A stretch of 5,045 nucleotides of DNA, taken from the NCBI GenBank assembly GCA_022703115.1, contig JAKLEK010000122.1, positions 1 to 5,045 on the forward strand, in the 5' to 3' direction. The stretch comes from Elusimicrobiota bacterium. GTDB lineage: Bacteria; Elusimicrobiota; Elusimicrobia; Elusimicrobiales; UBA9959. Position 1 is the first letter of the stretch. Each line of letters starts with the position of its first letter. The position numbers and the translations under genes are program-made. Below, in pieces: positions 1 through 4,856 of the stretch. The notes beneath the pieces were generated by a model. That model saw only the letters and a program-made list of their open reading frames with translations. It was not told the DNA's origin and did not search any database.

Positions 1-300
1 GATACGCGAAGCATTCAGGTCCCGGTCCAGGAAAACCATATCCAGTTCCACGAAAGTGTTCTTCATCCAGAAACTTTTCTCACCCGGCTCCCCGAACACG
101 AAAAGCATCCCCCGGTCCTCCTTCAGCTCCTTGCGGAACATCAGCCCCCTTGAATGGGCCTCCGGAGTGAGCGCCAGTTCCACCCGCACCTTGAAACCGT
201 CGGGCATCGCGAGCACCGCCTCGCGCGCCCCGGCCGGCACGGATAACGCTCCCGCCGGCGGAACGGACAGCAGCGCCGTCAGTATCAGCTCAGGGAGCAT
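1..300 (-). CDS. DUF192 (COG1430) family protein, C-terminus cut by window edge
   Basis: I read 100 codons on the minus strand from the ATG at 300 to the window edge, with no stop. The family hallmarks are visible: RGLMFRKEL at residues 51-59, GMLFVFG at 64-70, FWMKNT at 77-82 and LDMVFLD at 87-93. DUF192 proteins are small, usually exported beta-rich proteins of about 110-170 residues with no settled biochemical role, so roughly the last third is missing here. Residues 1-20 are hydrophobic and end in an Ala-Gly-Ala stretch, which suggests a signal peptide, but there is no basic n-region, so export is uncertain. An in-frame stop at 343-345 with no ATG after it leaves 300 as the only sensible ATG. 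The start overlaps the stop of the upstream gene by 11 bp, and a G-run (GGGGGG) just upstream is the only Shine-Dalgarno candidate, so translational coupling is likely. The family assignment is firm; the function is not known. Confidence 0.88.
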   Translation of the reverse strand, partial: MLPELILTALLSVPPAGALSVPAGAREAVLAMPDGFKVRVELALTPEAHSRGLMFRKELKEDRGMLFVFGEPGEKSFWMKNTFVELDMVFLDRDLNASRI

Positions 301-865
301 GCACGCCCCCCGTAGATATCGAGACGCCCGCCCCGGCGCCCCTTACCGCCGAGGTCGACGCGTCGGCAGCCGCCCTGGCCGCCGCCTTCTCCGCCTCAGC
401 CGTCCTGGCCTCTATCTCGCGCTGCGCGGCCTCGCTTGCCCTGAATATCGCCATCAGGTCCGCCTTTTTATCGGCCGCGATAACGCGCAGCGGGACCCCT
501 TTCTCGCGCTCCTGAACGAGAGCCTTCATGGCCGTACCCGAACGTATGGCTATATCGTAAAGCGTCAGCAGCTCTCCCCGATAGATACCCCGGCGCAGAT
601 ACCCCGCGGCCTCTCGTTCCGGAGAAGTAGACCCGAAGACGGCGTAAAGCTCGGCCGTCGAACGGCCGACCGTAAACTCCCTGGCGAAGATATCCTCCGG
701 TCCGGGCCTCCTGTCCTCCTCGCCCGGCGCCGTCCCGGCCGCCGCCTTCGGAGAAAGCCCTTCCGCGGCGGTCGTAGACGTCAGGGCCGGGAATACGGCC
801 AATAGGACGGCCGTCATGAGCAGGGCCTTCCTGGGAATGTTCGTCCGGACACAGCCTGCGGCCAT
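290..865 (-). CDS. Predicted exported Ala-rich protein of unknown function
   Basis: This is a 191-residue protein that I do not recognise as a named family. Residues 1-16 carry basic residues (R7, R12, K13), followed by a hydrophobic core at 17-29 and a TTAA|EG cleavage-like site near 34, so a Sec signal peptide is likely. No lipobox is seen. A low-complexity Ala/Gly/Pro linker (35-56) leads to a helical region (57-140) containing RGELLTLYDIAIRSG, REKG and RVIAADKKADL. That pattern resembles short helical modules with an 'E-LY-IA-SG ... KG ... IA' rhythm, but this is only a resemblance. Residues 142-170 form an Ala/Glu/Arg-rich, probably coiled, helix, and the tail is Gly/Ser-rich. The start is uncertain: the ATG at 865 preserves the basic n-region but has a weak ribosome site, while the internal Met17 has AGGAAGG 8 nt upstream but would lose the basic residues. 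The gene lies between the RAM-domain gene and DUF192 and overlaps the latter by 11 bp, so it probably works in the envelope with DUF192. Confidence 0.72.
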   Translation of the reverse strand: MAAGCVRTNIPRKALLMTAVLLAVFPALTSTTAAEGLSPKAAAGTAPGEEDRRPGPEDIFAREFTVGRSTAELYAVFGSTSPEREAAGYLRRGIYRGELLTLYDIAIRSGTAMKALVQEREKGVPLRVIAADKKADLMAIFRASEAAQREIEARTAEAEKAAARAAADASTSAVRGAGAGVSISTGGVHAP

Positions 866-882
866 AGAATATCCGTCCCGGG

Positions 883-901
883 CCGGGAGAAAAGCTCCCG
901 G
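883..901. repeat. Perfect 7-bp inverted repeat (hairpin) between two minus-strand genes
   Basis: The arms CCGGGAG and CTCCCGG enclose a 5-nt loop (AAAAG on plus, CTTTT on minus). The repeat sits in the 40-bp gap between the RAM-domain gene stop and the start of the exported-protein gene. No T-run follows on either strand, so it is not a canonical intrinsic terminator. An RNA hairpin that adjusts expression or processing within the operon is possible. Confidence 0.5.
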
Positions 902-905
902 ACGC

Positions 906-1139
906 TTATATGGAGGTAGTAACCAGAGTCTCCGTGCTGAGCACGCCGGGAATGGAGCGTATTTCCTGCACCACGAAATTGGAAAGGGTGGGCAGGTCCT
1001 CCGTCTCCATGTCCAGGACCAGGTCCCAGCGCCCGAAAACCGCGGACATATGGACTATGCTTTTAAGCGTCTTCAGTTTGGCAAGCGTCTGCTTTTCTTT
1101 GCCTGGAAGCAGTTTCACCAGTACGAGTCCGGTTACCAT
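906..1139 (-). CDS. Stand-alone Lrp/AsnC ligand-binding (RAM) domain protein
   Basis: A complete 77-residue protein corresponds to only the C-terminal sensor half of Lrp/AsnC regulators. The beta-alpha-beta-beta-alpha-beta pattern is visible: a first strand at GLVLVKL (4-10), a helix through KEKQTLAKLKTL (14-25), the FGRWDLVLDMET turn and strand (35-46), a helix at LPTLSNFVVQEIRSI (49-63), and the closing PGVLSTETLVTT (64-75). The G36-W38-D39-L40 cluster matches the conserved G-x-[YW]-D-[LI] of the family. Full-length Lrp/AsnC proteins are about 150 residues with an N-terminal helix-turn-helix. None precedes this ATG, which has a good Shine-Dalgarno (AAGGAG, 8 nt upstream), so the short form is real. 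RAM domains form dimers to octamers and bind amino acids or other small ligands. Stand-alone versions occur in bacteria and archaea, probably as ligand-sensing subunits or partners of full-length regulators. The ligand cannot be told from the sequence. Confidence 0.9.
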   Translation of the reverse strand: MVTGLVLVKLLPGKEKQTLAKLKTLKSIVHMSAVFGRWDLVLDMETEDLPTLSNFVVQEIRSIPGVLSTETLVTTSI

Positions 1140-1147
1140 GTTCAGCG

Positions 1148-1153
1148 CTCCTT
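1148..1153 (-). promoter_or_regulatory. Shine-Dalgarno of the RAM-domain gene
   Basis: AAGGAG on the minus strand lies 8 nt before the ATG at 1139. It is the clearest ribosome site in the window, and it fixes the start of the short RAM-only protein, arguing against a truncated larger reading frame. Confidence 0.8.
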
Positions 1154-1175
1154 TATAGATCCCCGCGAGTGACGA

Positions 1176-1200
1176 CCCGATAATTATACTATAACTCGGG
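1176..1200. repeat. AT-rich dyad over the leftward -10 region
   Basis: Outer arms CCCGA (1176-1180) and TCGGG (1196-1200) flank an inner interrupted palindrome, TTATA-C-TATAA (1184-1194). The inner and outer centres differ by one base, so the symmetry is imperfect. Its position over the candidate -10 box makes an operator plausible, but AT-rich -10 regions are often palindromic by chance. Confidence 0.35.
1183..1188 (-). promoter_or_regulatory. Candidate -10 box for the leftward operon
   Basis: A perfect TATAAT reads on the minus strand about 44 nt upstream of the RAM-domain ATG, which would put transcription start near 1176 with a leader of about 37 nt holding the AAGGAG site. No TTGACA-like -35 is found at 16-18 nt spacing. 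The box lies inside an AT-rich dyad (1176-1200), so a regulator could cover it. It is inferred from sequence only. Confidence 0.45.
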
Positions 1201-1220
1201 AAACCGGCTCCCTATATATT

Positions 1221-1233
1221 CGCGCCGGGCGCG
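1221..1233. repeat. GC-rich 6-1-6 inverted repeat upstream of dtd
   Basis: CGCGCC-G-GGCGCG is an exact interrupted palindrome lying where a -35 box would be expected for the dtd promoter (TATAAT at 1246). It could be a protein-binding site in place of a -35 element, or a chance product of high GC content. Confidence 0.3.
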
Positions 1234-1245
1234 GGCAAAATTATT

Positions 1246-1251
1246 TATAAT
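1246..1251 (+). promoter_or_regulatory. Candidate -10 box of dtd
   Basis: A perfect TATAAT ends 10 nt before the ATG at 1262. A start site 6-8 nt downstream of the box would leave a leader of only a few nucleotides. No recognisable -35 sequence lies 16-18 nt upstream, where a GC-rich palindrome sits instead. The box sits in an AT-rich patch within otherwise GC-rich DNA, as expected of a promoter. Confidence 0.5.
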
Positions 1252-1261
1252 GTGCTCTTGT

Positions 1262-1714
1262 ATGAGGGCTCTTATACAGAGGGCGGCGCGCGCATCGGTA
1301 TCCGTGGACGGCTCCGTAACCGGGGCTATCGGGCCGGGATACGTGGTACTGCTCGGGGTCGGCTGCGGGGACACGGAAAAGGACGCGGAATGGCTGGCGG
1401 GCAAGACGGCCGAACTGAGGCTGTTCCCCGACGCGGCTGGGAAATTCGACCGCTCCATCCTGGATACCGGAGGAGAGGCCCTTGTCATATCGCAGTTCAC
1501 GCTGTACGGAGCGGCCGACAAAGGCAGAAGACCTGATTTCAGCGCCGCGGCCCGCCCGGAACAGGCCAGAGAACTGTACGAACGCTTCATCAGCTTCCTC
1601 TCGGCCAGAGGCGTTACCGTAAGGACCGGCGTATTCGCGGCGCACATGAGCGTGGAACTGGTCAACGACGGGCCGGTCACCATCTGGCTGGACAGCAGGC
1701 CTGAAAAGGCCTGA
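1262..1714 (+). CDS. dtd: D-aminoacyl-tRNA deacylase (DTD)
   Basis: This cytoplasmic enzyme hydrolyses D-amino acids, and glycine mischarged on tRNA(Ala), from tRNA, keeping them out of translation. The 150-residue product matches the usual length (about 145-150). Visible family hallmarks are the N-terminal MRALIQRAARASVSVDG, the SQFTLYG motif (77-83), GVFAAHM (123-129), and the C-terminal NDGPVTIWL (135-143) with the Gly-cisPro pair G137-P138. The last two motifs form the chiral-proofreading active site across the homodimer. I chose the ATG at 1262 rather than the in-frame ATG at 1250, because DTD proteins begin MRA-IQR and the extra MCSC would overlap the TATAAT box. No Shine-Dalgarno precedes either start, so leaderless or near-leaderless translation is likely. 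The gene diverges from the RAM-domain gene and is followed 93 bp later by a transporter gene with its own candidate promoter. Confidence 0.96.
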   Translation: MRALIQRAARASVSVDGSVTGAIGPGYVVLLGVGCGDTEKDAEWLAGKTAELRLFPDAAGKFDRSILDTGGEALVISQFTLYGAADKGRRPDFSAAARPEQARELYERFISFLSARGVTVRTGVFAAHMSVELVNDGPVTIWLDSRPEKA

Positions 1715-1727
1715 CGGGACGGTCCCG
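1715..1727. repeat. 6-1-6 inverted repeat directly after dtd
   Basis: CGGGAC-G-GTCCCG begins at the base after the dtd stop. As RNA it can form only a four-pair stem with a five-base loop, and no T-run follows, so it is not a convincing terminator. It shares the 6-1-6 layout of the repeat at 1221-1233 but not its sequence. It could be an operator for the downstream promoter. Confidence 0.3.
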
Positions 1728-1747
1728 GGAAACACGGGGCCGTATTG

Positions 1748-1756
1748 TGTTAGAAT
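1748..1756 (+). promoter_or_regulatory. Extended -10 promoter for the transporter/acyl-ligase operon
   Basis: TG-T-TAGAAT matches the extended -10 form (TGnTATAAT) with one mismatch, in the 93-bp gap after dtd. Extended -10 promoters do not need a strong -35, and none is seen. Transcription would begin near 1763, giving a leader of about 45 nt before the ATG at 1808. Confidence 0.5.
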
Positions 1757-1760
1757 CTTG

Positions 1761-1794
1761 AGCGCGCCGCGACGGCGGGCGGGACGGCGGCGCT
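1761..1794 (+). other. GC-rich stem in the transporter mRNA leader
   Basis: Arms 1761-1769 (AGCGCGCCG) and 1785-1794 (CGGCGGCGCT) can pair as nine base pairs with one bulged base. This is nearly the whole predicted leader, and it ends just before the G-run (1797-1801) that serves as the ribosome site. The loop and 3' arm contain the 8-nt direct repeat GACGGCGG at 1771-1778 and 1783-1790. The fold might tune translation, but high GC content makes chance pairing likely. Confidence 0.3.
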
Positions 1795-1807
1795 ACGGGG
1801 GTGTTCA

Positions 1808-3277
1808 ATGACAGGATCGAACGAAGGCTCTTTCATCGGGAAGTTCATGGTGCTGAAAGGCGCGCTGCGCGAGCTTTGGATAATTTTCGCCACCAAGATC
1901 ATGACCATCCTGGCCTACAGCCTGGTCAACTCCGTCCTGGTGCTCTGGCTCTCCTCCGACCTCGGGCTCGGCGACAAGAGCGCGGGCTGGATGATCGGCT
2001 ACTGGTCCATAATCCTGACCGCCTTCACCGTAATGGTGGGCTCGCTGGTGGACGCGGTAGGCATCAGGAAGTCACTTATCGCCGGCTTCGGACTGGCCGC
2101 CCTGGCCCGCCTGGTCATGGCCTTCTTCGCCGCGAAGTGGATAGCGATACCTTTCGGACTGTTCCCGCTGGCCCTCGGAGAGGCCATGCAGACGCCGGTG
2201 ATGGCGGCCGCCGTAAAACGCTTCACCACGGCCAAGCAGCGCAGCATAGCCTTCTCGCTCTACTATTCCATGATGAACGTGGGCTTCGCCATAGCGAGCT
2301 ACGTAGTGGACAAAGTGCGGGGCGGGCTGGGCGAATACGGACATTTCACGGTGCCGGGACTCGGCATGCAGATAAGCACCTACCAGACCATAATACTGCT
2401 CGGCATGTTCTGCACCCTGCCAAACCTGCTGCTCACCTGGACGCTCATGCGGGAAGGCGCCGAAGCGACGGAAGACGGGCCCAGGATAACCCCGGCTGTC
2501 TCCAGGTACGGAAGCGAAGGTTTCGTCAGAGCGTTCCTGCTCTCCAGCCGCGACGCGCTGAAGGACTGGTGGCGCATCTTCGGCTCCCTGTGGTCCCAGC
2601 CGGCCTTCTACCGCTTCCTCACTTTCTTCGCCCTGATAGTGTTCGTCAAGCTCGTCCTCTATCACTTCTATTACACTTTCCCGAAAGTGGTCATCAGGGA
2701 ACTCGGGGAAGGAGCTCCTTTCGCCAGACTTTTCGGTTTCCTCAACGCCGTGGTGGTGATAATACTGGCGCCCGTCATCGGCGCCCTGACGCAGAGATTC
2801 ACGGCCTACAAGGCCGTGGTCATAGGCACCGCGATATCGGGATTGTCCATCTTCCTTATGGCCCTGCCGCCGTCCCTGTTCCAGGGCGCGGCCGCCGGAC
2901 CTCTCGGCTCGCTTATATCCTGGTGGCTGGACATTTCGCTGCCGCTGCATCCGCTCTACGCGTGCATAGTCCTGTGCGTGCTCGTCTACTCCGTGGGAGA
3001 AGCGTTCTACTCTCCGAGACTCTACGAGTATCCCGCCGCCATCGCGCCTAAAGGGCAGGAGGGCTCCTATCTGGCGCTTTCCATGCTGCCGTACTTCTTC
3101 GCCAAGTTCTTCGCCGGCGGGCTCTCCGGATATCTGCTCGAAGCCTACTGTCCGGCGGAGGGCACACGGAACTCGCAGATGATCTGGTTCATAGTAGGGT
3201 CCATGGCCCTGGTCTCACCTATCGGACTGCTGCTGTTCAGGCGCTACATACAGGTGCGCGAAGAGGGGCGGGACTGA
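1808..3277 (+). CDS. MFS transporter, 12 predicted helices, distantly POT/PTR2-like
   Basis: This is an inner-membrane secondary transporter of 489 residues. Hydrophobic stretches I read as helices lie near 23-49, 61-80, 89-108, 113-134, 147-166, 190-211, 268-289, 306-327, 334-354, 380-401, 421-445 and 456-477. A long charged cytoplasmic loop (about 212-264) splits the two six-helix halves. MFS motif A is clear between helices 2 and 3: GSLVDAVGIRK (78-88). The FSLYYSMMNVGF segment (149-160) and GEAFYSP (397-403) recall the PTR2/POT peptide-transporter signatures, but the helix-1 ExxER proton-coupling motif of true POT proteins is absent, so the substrate is not established. The start at 1808 follows a G-run (GGGGG) by 6 nt. 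The stop is one base before the acyl-ligase ATG, so the two are co-translated. This context suggests transport of a carboxylic acid or lipid that the next enzyme activates, comparable to LplT-Aas. That is inference from context. Confidence 0.88.
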   Translation: MTGSNEGSFIGKFMVLKGALRELWIIFATKIMTILAYSLVNSVLVLWLSSDLGLGDKSAGWMIGYWSIILTAFTVMVGSLVDAVGIRKSLIAGFGLAALARLVMAFFAAKWIAIPFGLFPLALGEAMQTPVMAAAVKRFTTAKQRSIAFSLYYSMMNVGFAIASYVVDKVRGGLGEYGHFTVPGLGMQISTYQTIILLGMFCTLPNLLLTWTLMREGAEATEDGPRITPAVSRYGSEGFVRAFLLSSRDALKDWWRIFGSLWSQPAFYRFLTFFALIVFVKLVLYHFYYTFPKVVIRELGEGAPFARLFGFLNAVVVIILAPVIGALTQRFTAYKAVVIGTAISGLSIFLMALPPSLFQGAAAGPLGSLISWWLDISLPLHPLYACIVLCVLVYSVGEAFYSPRLYEYPAAIAPKGQEGSYLALSMLPYFFAKFFAGGLSGYLLEAYCPAEGTRNSQMIWFIVGSMALVSPIGLLLFRRYIQVREEGRD

Positions 3278-3278
3278 A

Positions 3279-4856
3279 ATGACCAGACCCGGGGACCTGT
3301 ATTCCTGTCTGGCGCATACCGCCGCGGCGGCGCCGAAGCGCACGGCCTTCCGCACGGAAACCCTCTCCATAGACTACGGGGAGCTGCTTCGTTCCGTCGA
3401 CCGCGCCGCCGACATGTTCTGGCGCTACGGCGTGCGCAAGCACGACGCGGTGGCCATAGTCCTGCGCAACTCGCCGGAGTTCGTGGCCGCTTATTTCGCG
3501 CTGTCTAAACTTGGGGCCGTAGCGGTGCCGGTGAACTACATGGTCTCCAAAAAGGCCGAGCTCCTCCATATACTGGAGAACTCCGCCTGCAAAGGGGTCG
3601 TTACCGCATCGGAATTCCTGCCCGCCTATCTCGGACTGCGCGAACGCCTCCCCTCGCTGTTCCTCATGTCGGTGGACCACTGCGAAGCGGATAACGTCAT
3701 AGATTTCCGCAGCGCCGTCAAGCACGCCCACTCCCATCCCCAGACCAGGACTACGCAGGCCGGGGAGCACGATGTGGCCACTATACTTTACACATCCGGG
3801 ACCACCGGACATCCGAAAGGCGTGCTGCTGACCCACCACAACCTGATCCGGAACGCGGAAGCGGCGATACGGGTCATAGGACCGTCCAGGAAGGACGTCT
3901 TCATGGCCCTGCTCCCGATGTTCCACACCTTCTCCTGGACAGGCAACGTGATAATACCGATAATGCTGGGATGCAAGACCTATATCTCCGCGGCCATCAC
4001 TCCTCCTAAAACGTGGCTCAGGGCCATGGGCCGGGAAGGCGTGACGGTCATGATCGCCGTGCCGCAGATATACAGCGTCCTCGCCAAGGAAGCGCGGGGG
4101 TTCAAGAAACTGTTCCTGAAGTTCTGGTCCATGAGGAAGCTACGTTTCTGCCTGTCCGGCGCGGCCCCTCTGCCAGAACAGGTGAGGGCCAGATTTGAAA
4201 AAGCGTTCGGACTCCATATCCTGGAAGGATACGGCCTCACCGAAACCAGCCCGATCGTGGCGGTGACGCACCCGAAAGCGAAAAAGCGCGGTTCGGTCGG
4301 GCGCGCGCTGCCCGGCGTCGATATCCGCATAGTGGACGAAAGCGGGCGGCATCTCGGCCACGGCAACGAAGGCGAGATCTGCGTGCGCGGGCCGAACATA
4401 ACGAAAGGCTACCACGCCAACCCGGACGCCACCCGGGAGCTCTTCACGGAGGACGGCTGGCTCAAGACCGGCGACATAGGCGTCCTGGACGAGGAAGGAT
4501 TCCTCTTCATACGCGACAGAAAAAAGGACATGGTCATAGTCAAAGGCCTGAAAGTGTTCCCGGCCCAGATAGAACAGGTGATAGCTGGACATCCGTCTGT
4601 GCAGGAAACCGCGGTCATAGGCATACCCGACGGTTCCGGCAACGAGACTATGAAATGCTTCTGCGTTCCCAAGAAGGACCGCGAGCTGGATAAAGCCGAT
4701 ATATCCCGCTTCATAAAGGCCAATCTGGACGCGTACAAACGGCCGCGCGAAGTGGAAATAGTGAAGGCCCTGCCGAAGAACACCATGCATAAGGTGCTGA
4801 AGAGGGAACTACTGAGGCGCGAACTGGAAAAACGGGCCGGGACGGCGCTGGAATGA
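3279..4856 (+). CDS. AMP-forming acyl-CoA/acyl-acid synthetase (FadD-like, ANL superfamily)
   Basis: The enzyme activates a carboxylic acid with ATP to an acyl-adenylate and normally passes it to CoA or a carrier thiol. The 525-residue length is typical of stand-alone acyl-CoA synthetases. Motifs in order are the phosphate loop YTSGTTGHPKG (171-181), PMFHTFSW (213-220), the SGAAPLP segment (293-299), YGLTETSP (318-325), GWLKTGD (393-399) with D399 as the ribose-binding Asp, the hinge DRKKDMVIVKG (413-423) followed by KVFPAQIE (425-432), and the A10 region LPKNTMHKVLKREL (498-511). K505 is the expected catalytic Lys, but it is preceded by His rather than the usual Gly. The overall pattern points to a medium/long-chain fatty acid ligase, but specificity cannot be read from sequence. 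A GAGGGG stretch lies 10 nt before the ATG, which starts one base after the transporter stop. The gene lacks the acyltransferase domain of Aas. Its stop overlaps the next gene by ATGA. Confidence 0.93.
   Translation: MTRPGDLYSCLAHTAAAAPKRTAFRTETLSIDYGELLRSVDRAADMFWRYGVRKHDAVAIVLRNSPEFVAAYFALSKLGAVAVPVNYMVSKKAELLHILENSACKGVVTASEFLPAYLGLRERLPSLFLMSVDHCEADNVIDFRSAVKHAHSHPQTRTTQAGEHDVATILYTSGTTGHPKGVLLTHHNLIRNAEAAIRVIGPSRKDVFMALLPMFHTFSWTGNVIIPIMLGCKTYISAAITPPKTWLRAMGREGVTVMIAVPQIYSVLAKEARGFKKLFLKFWSMRKLRFCLSGAAPLPEQVRARFEKAFGLHILEGYGLTETSPIVAVTHPKAKKRGSVGRALPGVDIRIVDESGRHLGHGNEGEICVRGPNITKGYHANPDATRELFTEDGWLKTGDIGVLDEEGFLFIRDRKKDMVIVKGLKVFPAQIEQVIAGHPSVQETAVIGIPDGSGNETMKCFCVPKKDRELDKADISRFIKANLDAYKRPREVEIVKALPKNTMHKVLKRELLRRELEKRAGTALE

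Noticed and set aside
56..805. A 249-codon plus-strand open frame
   Set aside because: It lies opposite the DUF192 and exported-protein genes. Its translation is Arg/Pro-rich low-complexity sequence with no family motif, while the minus strand reads clear DUF192 motifs and a signal peptide.
816..1172. Plus-strand open frames of 118 and 82 codons opposite the RAM-domain gene
   Set aside because: The minus strand has a recognisable RAM domain and a strong AAGGAG site. The plus frames show no motif and no ribosome site.
1250..1261. The in-frame ATG at 1250 as dtd start
   Set aside because: It would add MCSC, which DTD proteins lack, would overlap the TATAAT box, and has no ribosome site.
1715..1727. 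A terminator after dtd
   Set aside because: The inverted repeat leaves only a four-pair stem with a workable loop and no T-run follows, so it does not meet the pattern of an intrinsic terminator.
1189..1735. Two 164-codon minus-strand frames opposite dtd
   Set aside because: Both are antisense shadows in GC-rich DNA. The plus frame encodes an intact DTD with all its hallmark motifs.
2072..2950. A 292-codon minus-strand frame inside the transporter
   Set aside because: It is Gly/Gln/Arg-rich antisense sequence with no domain and no ribosome site, a product of GC bias in the third codon position.
1801..3051. A 416-codon plus-strand frame overlapping the transporter in another frame
   Set aside because: It is rich in Arg, His and Pro with no membrane segments or motif. 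The frame starting at 1808 gives a complete 12-helix MFS protein.
3237..3926. Long minus-strand frames opposite the acyl ligase (also 3980-4399, 4140-4790 and 4409-4786)
   Set aside because: All lie antisense to a gene with the full set of adenylating-enzyme motifs, and none shows recognisable protein features.
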